DNA of 20,811 nt from JBMNUL01 sp050946255. GTDB lineage: Bacteria > Actinomycetota > Coriobacteriia > Coriobacteriales > CADBOM01. Within the stretch, counting starts at the first letter, position 1; each line of letters starts with the position of its first letter. The stretch lies in assembly GCA_050946255.1 (NCBI GenBank), contig JBMNUL010000033.1:1-20811 (forward strand), in the 5' to 3' direction. The translations under genes were made by a program, and so were the position numbers. Below are positions 15,901 through 20,811 of this stretch, piece by piece. Under the pieces are notes generated by a model. That model did not search any database. It saw nothing but the letters and a program-made list of their open reading frames with translations, and had not been told where the DNA came from.

Positions 15901-17133
15901 ACCGTCTTCCGGGGTGTTCTCATACGGATATCCCAAGATTGCAGTGTTGGAGCAATTGTCGATGTTGCCAATGCTGTAACCTGCAATTCCGCCGACGTTT
16001 GCTGCCAGCGCAGGGTCGTTCTCCTGCCAACGGGTGTTGTAGTAGACGCCGGTCGTGGATACCTGGATGGTCCCAGAGTTGGTGCAGTCGGAGATGTTGC
16101 CGTGTGAGGTGTTATAGTTTCCAGAAGAATCAGTGATTTCCCCACCGTGCTTTCCAACCACGCCGCCGATGTTCTCTGCTATGGAGTTGACCTGGTTCAG
16201 AGTCGACGGGCAGGGAGTTCCGGTGGCCTTGATCGTCAAGGAAGTAGCGTTGTCGCATCCGGTGACATCGCCATCGACCGTGCCGGCTATGCCCCCGACG
16301 TTCCTGATCACGGCGATCTTACCCTCATTGTCGGAAGTGCCACAGGCGGTCTGGCCGCTGACAACATCGAGCGTGCAGTTTGTGGTCGAGCAATTGGAGA
16401 GAGACCCGCCGTCGTAACCAACGAGAATCCCGATGTTCTCGACGACGATCACGCTGTCCGGGCTGATGGCGGTCGGATCGGTCTCAGTGCTTTCAGGAAC
16501 GGTAATCGACACGGAAGCGCTGTTAACCGAGACGTTCTGGATGGCACCCGTGGATGAAACGTAACCGAACAACCCGACATTGCTGGTGGACTCGAGCTCC
16601 ATCTTGAAGCCTCGCACGGTGTATATGCTCGATCCATTTCCGTCGAATGTCCCAGCGAACGGACTGTCCTCGGTTCCAATGGGGGTAAACGAATTTTGAG
16701 TGACAGTGCCCGATGAGCTCGTGCCGAGCATGATATTTCCACCGAGATAGACCGTCTTCCCCGAGAAATCATCCTGAGCGACGCCATCCGCCGTGCCGTT
16801 GACTATCTCCTCGAATCCCCAGAACTGTGCGGCATTCGTGATTGTGAACTCAGTGTCGGTGGTGTTGTACCAGCTGTAGTCTGGATCCACCGCCTCAGTC
16901 GAAACGTCCATCGTGGAGATGCCCTCAGATTCCAGGTCGGCTGGGTCGGCAGTCCCCTCCATCACATATGTTGGGGAATCCCCCTCGGCAAGGGCGCTGA
17001 CGTTGATGCCGAGGACCAGCAGCATTGCCATGGCCAGCGCGCCCAAAATGACACACAACCTGACCGAATGTGCGCATCTGCTTTCAGCTTCAGATCGAGA
17101 ACTTGAAATATTGTGGTCTGACCGCTTGCTCAT
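12943..17133 (-). CDS. giant surface protein: GLUG-like repeats, MBG/Ig-like domains, three CWB2 repeats
   Basis: The start is ATG 17133 with AAGGAG and GAGG upstream; 1396 residues. A signal peptide ends near residue 50. From about 185 to 600 at least eight GLUG-like units are seen (NVGGIAGYSIGNIDNCSNT, MGGIGGFFGTNLTVSKCWNSG, PGGIVSMCYGDVSYCYNTG), a beta-helix-type repeat, many with Cys residues. From about 685 to 1060 are MBG/Ig-like modules typified by DYKVIVDSDATVVGENYSA and DYEVTYSNNVNVGTATYTV. Residues of about 1069-1390 hold three CWB2 repeats (RIGGKTRYDT, RLYGKTRTGT, RLGGTDRYET). The protein should reach out from the wall as an adhesin or substrate-binding stalk; the ligand is unknown. 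It lies 137 bases after the ExbD-like gene, with a hairpin and possible promoter between them, so cotranscription is likely but not certain. Confidence 0.9.
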   Translation of the reverse strand: MSKRSDHNISSSRSEAESRCAHSVRLCVILGALAMAMLLVLGINVSALAEGDSPTYVMEGTADPADLESEGISTMDVSTEAVDPDYSWYNTTDTEFTITNAAQFWGFEEIVNGTADGVAQDDFSGKTVYLGGNIMLGTSSSGTVTQNSFTPIGTEDSPFAGTFDGNGSSIYTVRGFKMELESTSNVGLFGYVSSTGAIQNVSVNSASVSITVPESTETDPTAISPDSVIVVENIGILVGYDGGSLSNCSTTNCTLDVVSGQTACGTSDNEGKIAVIRNVGGIAGTVDGDVTGCDNATSLTIKATGTPCPSTLNQVNSIAENIGGVVGKHGGEITDSSGNYNTSHGNISDCTNSGTIQVSTTGVYYNTRWQENDPALAANVGGIAGYSIGNIDNCSNTAILGYPYENTPEDGVSCSTAYCEALGGIVGSLRSSNQAGDTIEVIDPGMTDGADDIAITNCSNTGDIYGWNCMGGIGGFFGTNLTVSKCWNSGDVSSFRWNKPCPGGIVSMCYGDVSYCYNTGQIATKSDATTYASGYYAAGIVGMSTYYSGPDNLTSDAPVVKCCYNAGIIRASGDYRQGAIVGANDGTVMFCAYLENCVPNASGRDVVTGGNTENDGDEISNYEYDASSLMTGDVPDSDIPSAIALLNSLAYDEGWETYFVPSSDTSEHPYPVLNDDENYAPTGDNDLSSATVEFSSNAVYSSTHAPVPQLTVVVDGETLVQDRDYKVIVDSDATVVGENYSAQVEGIGNYSGTSTDTATYSIDKADLGDEVHSCSIVVDSVYFNWEKQDDPSALNVTVLDESGNEVPSDQYEVSLPDTSENAYKVAGSYNITVTAKDDSTNYTGSLTQNTYTIKKVPLYGGLGSENDPRAQLKTVTLGDDVRNWIDTDSDGNRIAGYLDSSEFTFTGDEIKPECGELVYLDQQLTEDVDYRNLYGNINPDDNEDSYSADYVNVTDDGEFLVLTIKAAGGSSFSNWYVIAYTIEPADISTCEITAKDMPYTGEAMTNAVTVTLNGNVLTEGVDYEVTYSNNVNVGTATYTVSPLSKDDGGSGNLEGDPITGTFNITEGSGMVNRIGGKTRYDTAANEALEAYSSGSDSVIVASGENYPDALSATSLAGALDCPILLTQKSTLPDATAEAISMLDPDTIIVVGGAGAVSDDVYTELSSMASECTRLYGKTRTGTAIQIYEYGLTAGTGGMSVWGDHVIVASGSGFADALSVAPLAFAEKYPIFLSTTVGGIDAMLDTDTRTAIGQSTAEGAIIVGGKGAVSSSAANICVNKFGEDNVERLGGTDRYETSKLIGEYAVTNNMLTWDGTAFASGTKFPDALAGSVLQGKTKSVMLLVKDQNSSTLDELSTNRSKISEIRIFGGTGAVSNAVINKATSNLNWNTYAVSSIS

Positions 17134-17182
17134 GGCTTCCTCACTCCTTTGAACCACCAGAACCCGGAGAAACGGATTTGTG

Positions 17183-17206
17183 ATCACTTGCATTTATCAC
17201 TTGCAT
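17183..17206 (-). promoter_or_regulatory. tandem 11-bp repeat upstream of the giant surface protein gene
   Basis: ATGCAAGTGAT occurs twice on the minus strand (17206-17196 and 17193-17183), two bases apart, so the period is 13. A possible promoter overlaps it: TTGATT, then GATAAA after 19 bases. Repeated binding sites for a regulator are a fair guess. Confidence 0.4.
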
Positions 17207-17250
17207 CTAATTCACGGAATCAAAGCTCCGGAACTAGAATTGCTACCCCA

Positions 17251-17268
17251 TCAGAGTTGGAACTCTGA
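17251..17268. repeat. perfect hairpin TCAGAGTT-GG-AACTCTGA just past the ExbD-like stop codon
   Basis: The 8-base arms are perfect and end two bases from the stop codon of the gene at 17271. No T-run follows on the minus strand. It may trim or weaken read-through into the giant gene, or protect the upstream mRNA. Confidence 0.45.
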
Positions 17269-17270
17269 CC

Positions 17271-17708
17271 CTAATTGCCACTTGAACTCGACGAGCTCGA
17301 GTCCGAGCTGCTGCTAGAACTTGACGAGCTGGAGCTCGAGCTGCTGCTGGAGCTGGACGAGCTCGAGTCCGAGCTGCTGGAGCTGGAACTTGTGTCCTGC
17401 TTCAACATGTATGTCTTGCCGGTCGTGGGATCCTGATAGACAGTGCCCATCTCGATGTAGCCAGTGCCACCAGCCTCTTCCTGCGAGAGCTCCTCCAAGT
17501 TGTCAACTTCAGTGAGCTGATCGCCAACCTGGACCTCTGTGACATCCTGCCCCACTGGAACCTGCCAATGGAGTATGAGAGCGATCAGGAGACCACAGGC
17601 AAAAACCAGCATCGCGTCCACGAGGTTGGCCACCGACGACATCGGATCAGGATCGTCATTCTCGCGTCTTCGGGAGCGAAGTCCTCCCGAACCTAGATTG
17701 ATCGACAT
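17271..17708 (-). CDS. DUF2149 / ExbD-like membrane protein with poly-Ser tail
   Basis: In ExbBD-type motors the ExbD helix carries the proton-binding Asp. This 145-residue protein has a basic, cytoplasmic N-terminus (RSRRRENDDPDP), one membrane helix at about 25-47 and an outside region. The helix begins NLVDAMLVF, which lines up with the IDVMLV of ExbD, so D31 falls at the position of its essential Asp. The DDPDPMSSVANL lead-in is the DUF2149 signature as I remember it. The outer part is short (48-105), without room for a full ExbD periplasmic domain, and ends in about 38 residues that are Ser apart from two Asp. The gene starts three bases after the stop of the ExbB-like gene, so the two are surely coexpressed. 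Function as half of a proton-driven motor is inference from pairing and motif. Confidence 0.85.
   Translation of the reverse strand: MSINLGSGGLRSRRRENDDPDPMSSVANLVDAMLVFACGLLIALILHWQVPVGQDVTEVQVGDQLTEVDNLEELSQEEAGGTGYIEMGTVYQDPTTGKTYMLKQDTSSSSSSSDSSSSSSSSSSSSSSSSSSSSSDSSSSSSSGN
17290..17379 (-). repeat. Ser-codon repeat with exact 24-bp direct repeats
   Basis: Inside the poly-Ser tail, bases 17290-17313 and 17356-17379 are identical over 24 bases and are 66 bases apart, a multiple of three. Slippage or recombination between them would add or remove 22 residues without breaking the frame. Confidence 0.75.
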
Positions 17709-17711
17709 GTC

Positions 17712-18584
17712 CTATGCACCTTCTATTTCTAACGATCCGCCGGTTTCCAAGCTGTCAGAATCTTCTGAGCTTGAGCCGGAAGAAGCTGTGTCGATGACGC
17801 CAACGTCATCAGATTCGCCAACGTCGTCCTGGCTGCTATCCTGAGACGCCTCCCGCTCGGCAACCTCACGAACCCTCTCGCGCCTATAGGCTTCTTCGCG
17901 CTCGATATCGTCTCGAGCGAAGACGCTCTGGCTCGCGCGGAACGTATCACTGCTCTCGAGAATCTTCTCGAGCATTCCGGTCATTACGCTCTCGAGGGTG
18001 ATCATGTAGTTCTCGTACCAACGCTTGCGGATCTTCGAGATGATCAGGCAGATTGCAGCGGAGATAAGACCGGCGACTGTGGTATCGAACGCCACGAGCA
18101 GCGAAGCACTGAGGGTCTCGACCTCGTTCTGCCCAAGGGCGACGATTCCGGGACCAAGGGGAATCAAAGTCCCCATCAGTCCGAACATCGGGGCCACTCG
18201 GGTTGCCATGTCATTGCGCTCGGTGATCTTATCGTAGTGTTCCTGTTCGTCCGCGAGAAGCCTCTTTGCCAAGGCAACCAGCGAATCCTCGGGAAGCTGC
18301 TTGTGCTTCACGAGCTCTTTGAGGCAATTCTTCTGCCTGACCAGAAGGCCGCTCTCATCGATTACATTGTCGAATTCATCTACCGGGGTGGAGTCGATGG
18401 TGTCCATCAGTTCTGGAATCTTCGCCTTGAGCTGCTTCCGTTCGGTGAACATCTCCACAAGAATGCTCCCGATGCACCAGAGGGAATATCCCACCAGGAA
18501 CAGCAATATCACAATTGCCGGGATCATCAGGTCCTGAGAGACGAGATGGAGAATGTCTTTGATGTATAGCTCAAAAGTTTCCAT
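17712..18584 (-). CDS. MotA/TolQ/ExbB-family proton channel protein
   Basis: The family forms the pentameric half of a proton-driven motor in the cytoplasmic membrane. The 290-residue product has the expected layout: helix 1 (about 20-43), a long cytoplasmic loop, helix 2 (about 128-150) and helix 3 (about 158-184). Helix 2 reads FGLMGTLIPLGPGIVALG and helix 3 LLVAFDTTVAGLISAAI; T139 and T168/T169 match conserved channel Thr residues of ExbB. The GTLIPLGPG form is, from memory, the one found with DUF2149 in methanogens rather than the classical proteobacterial form. The C-terminal 100 residues are a charged, acidic, Ser/Asp-rich cytoplasmic tail. The ribosome site is weak (AGG well upstream of ATG 18584). 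It lies 94 bases after the surface protein gene and three bases before the DUF2149 gene. Confidence 0.92.
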   Translation of the reverse strand: METFELYIKDILHLVSQDLMIPAIVILLFLVGYSLWCIGSILVEMFTERKQLKAKIPELMDTIDSTPVDEFDNVIDESGLLVRQKNCLKELVKHKQLPEDSLVALAKRLLADEQEHYDKITERNDMATRVAPMFGLMGTLIPLGPGIVALGQNEVETLSASLLVAFDTTVAGLISAAICLIISKIRKRWYENYMITLESVMTGMLEKILESSDTFRASQSVFARDDIEREEAYRRERVREVAEREASQDSSQDDVGESDDVGVIDTASSGSSSEDSDSLETGGSLEIEGA

Positions 18585-18678
18585 TTACACAACTACCTGT
18601 TCCTGAAAGTGCTTTCTCGAAAAATTTCCTGCACTCTCATTGTCGACGCGATTCGAAATCTGCTTCCGTGCGCTCAAA

Positions 18679-20736
18679 TCACTCGGAAGACTCTCCCGGT
18701 TCTGTTTCCTGGTCCTCACCTTCCGGTTCAGGCGGCTCGGAAGGCTCCGATTCGTCTTCATCGGTGGAATCGCCCCCGCCTGGTGGCGGCGCGCTTCCTC
18801 CCGAAGTCCCCTTTCTCGAGTTGAAGATCGGATAGCCCATACGTCGCCTGTAACCAAGGCCCATCGAGGTCCCACCGGCGACGATGATCCCGCCTGCCAG
18901 GGGCATCGCGAAAGGCTCCAGAGGATTCTCATAGGGAATCGGGTCCGCAGTGGAGCTGAGGTCGTTCATCATCTCGTAGACTTTCCAGCGCTCGTTGCCC
19001 TCCACGTCCGAGGTGCCGTAGTTGGAAGAGCCCGCCTCTCCCCCGTTGCCGCCGCTGCCGCTTTCGGAGGATGTGCCCTTGCCGGCGCCGGTAGACCCTG
19101 CGCCAGTGCCCTCTGTCCCGGTTCCACCAGAGCCGTTGCCGTTCCCGCTACCTCCGGTTCCGTTGCCCCCATTGCCGGTCGTATCACCCGAGCCATGCTC
19201 ATCGGTGCCGCTGCCGGTGTTGGGACCGCCTTTGAGCTTTATGACGATCGTGTCCACGTTGTAGACGGACTTCGACTGGGCCTTGATGTCCGTGGTTCCG
19301 GTGCAGCCCACCTCGAGTCGGAACTGCTGATCGCCATTAAGCTCGATCTTGCTCCAGTCTGGGGAGTTGCCGTTCATGTATTTGTAGAAATCATCACCCT
19401 GCACAGTGGTGGCCGCCACCGCCAAGAGAGGGGTGGTGGGAGTGGAAATCCCGCTCAGGCCATTTGTATATGCGGCCTCGGGATCCCAGCAGAAATAGTG
19501 GAGGGTGTTATACAGGGCCTCGTAGGAAAACGGGGTGTAGTATCCGTCGTTTATCTCCGATTTGAACGTGAAGGATATGACATCGTCCAAATTGACATCC
19601 ACAAGGTCAAGGACGTTGTAAAGGTTCACGCCCTGTGCGAAGTGGGTGGTGTAGGCTCCATTGCCCCTGAAGTAGGTATAAGCCTGGTACTTCAGGCCGC
19701 CGCATTTCTCGATTACCTCGTCGATAGTGAAAACATGCTCTTCGGGCGTGTAATCAACCGGCATATTCTCGTACTCGACCCTGATCGTCAGGTCCTCAGC
19801 GGGAACATAGTTGCCTCCACCAACGGCGCTGTAGACCACATAAATAGAATCCTCGACCTCGGTTGCGCCCTTGCCCTTGCTGATTTGGGCCGTGATCTTT
19901 GCGGAAGTGCCGTTGCCGTTTGGGAGCAGCTTGATGCGTCCGGTGCTCTTGTTGACGTATACGAGGCCATCGTTATCCGATTCCCAGGTCACTCCATCGA
20001 TCTCGGTGTCGTCTTGGCTGGTCTGCTCGGTCCAGGTTTCCCCAGTTTCCGAGTTGTACCAGGTGAGCTTGACGTAAAGCTGCTCGTAATCGCCGACCTC
20101 GAAAAGCTCGATATTGTCGTTTATCGCGTTCCCATCCTCGTCTACGATCTGAAGGTCTGTGACATACTCAGGGGTCTGCTCGGGAACCGTGACCGTGAAA
20201 GTCGAGGAGGTTATGCTCTCGCCACTATCCTCATAAGGGGTGTAGACCACGGTTATCTCCGCAGTGCCCTCTCCCTTGGCCGTGACTTCCACCTGGCCAT
20301 TTACCAAGTCCTGTGTAGACACGGTCGCAACCGATTCGTCGGAGGAATACGCGAGGTAGCTCCCGCTGTATGTCGTGCCGACCCTATCGGTCCAAGTGGC
20401 CCAGGAGATGTAATCCGAATTCGAGAGCGTCACCTGCATGAACAGCTCTATGGAATCTCCTGCATCATCTATCTGCGTCGAGGTCGACCAAGTGGAATCG
20501 CCTACCTCGAACAGCTCGACAGCGGTGACCGTCTCCTGATTAGTGGAGCTGCTCCCGCCGGTATCTTCACTGCTGGCAAGCGTGGTGTTGGAACCCTGAC
20601 TGGATGATGAACCATAGGCCAAGGCGTTAGAGGAGACAGACAGGGGTATGGAGAGAGCCGTCACGATCGAGAGCACTGCTATCAGAACTCGCGATGTAAT
20701 TCCCCTGTGATTGGACTTATTTCCCTTAAAACCCAT
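18679..20736 (-). CDS. secreted Ig-like/SUOX-like protein with Gly-rich linker and C-terminal membrane anchor
   Basis: The start is ATG 20736 with GGGG five bases upstream (an in-frame TTG at 20748 has no site); 685 residues. A signal peptide ends near residue 40 (SNALA). Two Ig-like modules follow (about 55-155, with ESVATVSTQ and GEGTAEITVVY of the Big_2 type, and about 160-285). Residues of about 290-515 look like a sulfite-oxidase-like fold without cofactor residues: FTIDEVIEKCGG, GVNLYNVLDLV, DGYYTPFSYEALY, PLLAVAATT and FRLEVGCTG. About 70 residues of Gly, Ser, Thr and Asn lead to a membrane helix (PLAGGIIVAGGTSMGLGY), RRR, and an acidic Pro-rich cytoplasmic tail. It is the first gene of the unit with the ExbB- and ExbD-like genes, so it may be the part that the motor moves. 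Ligand unknown; the SUOX call is moderate. Confidence 0.85.
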   Translation of the reverse strand: MGFKGNKSNHRGITSRVLIAVLSIVTALSIPLSVSSNALAYGSSSSQGSNTTLASSEDTGGSSSTNQETVTAVELFEVGDSTWSTSTQIDDAGDSIELFMQVTLSNSDYISWATWTDRVGTTYSGSYLAYSSDESVATVSTQDLVNGQVEVTAKGEGTAEITVVYTPYEDSGESITSSTFTVTVPEQTPEYVTDLQIVDEDGNAINDNIELFEVGDYEQLYVKLTWYNSETGETWTEQTSQDDTEIDGVTWESDNDGLVYVNKSTGRIKLLPNGNGTSAKITAQISKGKGATEVEDSIYVVYSAVGGGNYVPAEDLTIRVEYENMPVDYTPEEHVFTIDEVIEKCGGLKYQAYTYFRGNGAYTTHFAQGVNLYNVLDLVDVNLDDVISFTFKSEINDGYYTPFSYEALYNTLHYFCWDPEAAYTNGLSGISTPTTPLLAVAATTVQGDDFYKYMNGNSPDWSKIELNGDQQFRLEVGCTGTTDIKAQSKSVYNVDTIVIKLKGGPNTGSGTDEHGSGDTTGNGGNGTGGSGNGNGSGGTGTEGTGAGSTGAGKGTSSESGSGGNGGEAGSSNYGTSDVEGNERWKVYEMMNDLSSTADPIPYENPLEPFAMPLAGGIIVAGGTSMGLGYRRRMGYPIFNSRKGTSGGSAPPPGGGDSTDEDESEPSEPPEPEGEDQETEPGESSE

Positions 20737-20811
20737 TGCATACCCCAAGAATCAGAATATTCTCGTTAAAATATCATCCAAGTTGTTAACTATTTTAATA
20801 GAGATACGTTC
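20737..20811 (-). promoter_or_regulatory. AT-rich upstream region of the surface-protein/ExbB/ExbD-like unit
   Basis: The 75 bases before the first gene of the block are AT-rich. TTGGAT and TATTCT are 16 bases apart on the minus strand and could be a promoter, with a short leader. The window ends before any further upstream elements can be judged. Confidence 0.3.

Noticed and set aside
11026..17133. The two CWB2 proteins as a recent gene duplication
   Set aside because: Only the CWB2 repeats are shared, and these differ clearly between the proteins; the N-terminal parts are unrelated.
18585..18932. Small minus-strand gene of 115 codons ending just before the ExbB-like gene
   Set aside because: Most of it overlaps the C-terminal codons of the surface protein in another frame; Arg- and Ser-rich shadow composition, no ribosome site seen.
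18640..20607. Plus-strand open frame of 655 codons
   Set aside because: It is antisense to the 685-residue surface protein, which has a signal peptide, recognisable domains and a ribosome site. The plus frame has no recognisable domain and results from the codon bias of the real gene.

Overview
The window looks like chromosome from an anaerobic, monoderm actinobacterium of the class Coriobacteriia (Eggerthellaceae or relatives). The evidence is several cell-wall-binding type 2 (CWB2) surface proteins with GLUG-like and Ig/MBG-like repeats, a Tat-exported membrane [NiFe]-hydrogenase subunit, strong GGAGG-type ribosome sites and a moderate GC content. No phage, insertion-sequence or CRISPR signature was seen. 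The taxonomic call is inference from gene content, not from a marker gene.

Left part (1-4100), nickel enzymes. A [NiFe]-hydrogenase small subunit runs off the left edge on the minus strand. It is divergent from larB-larC (+), which belong to nickel-pincer nucleotide cofactor biosynthesis. The 571-base space between them holds two back-to-back promoter candidates, an 11-8-11 inverted repeat and a 30-bp tandem duplication, so the two nickel-dependent units may be co-regulated. LarC carries a long His-rich insert.

Middle (4148-9543), mixed housekeeping and envelope. A HAD-IB phosphatase-like gene and a gene for a degenerate AAA+-like protein form a minus-strand pair. A tRNA-Asp(GTC) with encoded CCA and a bidirectional terminator follows. 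Then come a secreted coiled-coil/M23 peptidase (-) and, divergent from it, a membrane-anchored NodB-type polysaccharide deacetylase (+) whose frame is broken by one base near its fourth catalytic motif.

Right part (9721-20811), a long minus-strand cell-surface block. In transcription order it has: a secreted Ig-like protein with a SUOX-like fold, a Gly-rich linker and a C-terminal membrane anchor; an ExbB/TolQ/MotA-type proton channel; a DUF2149/ExbD-like partner whose membrane Asp sits in an ExbD-like VDAMLV motif and which ends in a poly-Ser tail; a 1396-residue GLUG/MBG/CWB2 surface protein; a second CWB2 protein that seems to carry the same SUOX-like domain as the first gene; and a GT4-like glycosyltransferase lacking the second Glu of its EX7E motif.

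The most interesting system is the ExbB/ExbD-like motor in a cell type that should have no outer membrane, linked to surface proteins. I suggest it drives work on, or uptake through, the cell wall using proton-motive force. That function is inference; the gene order and motifs are read directly.
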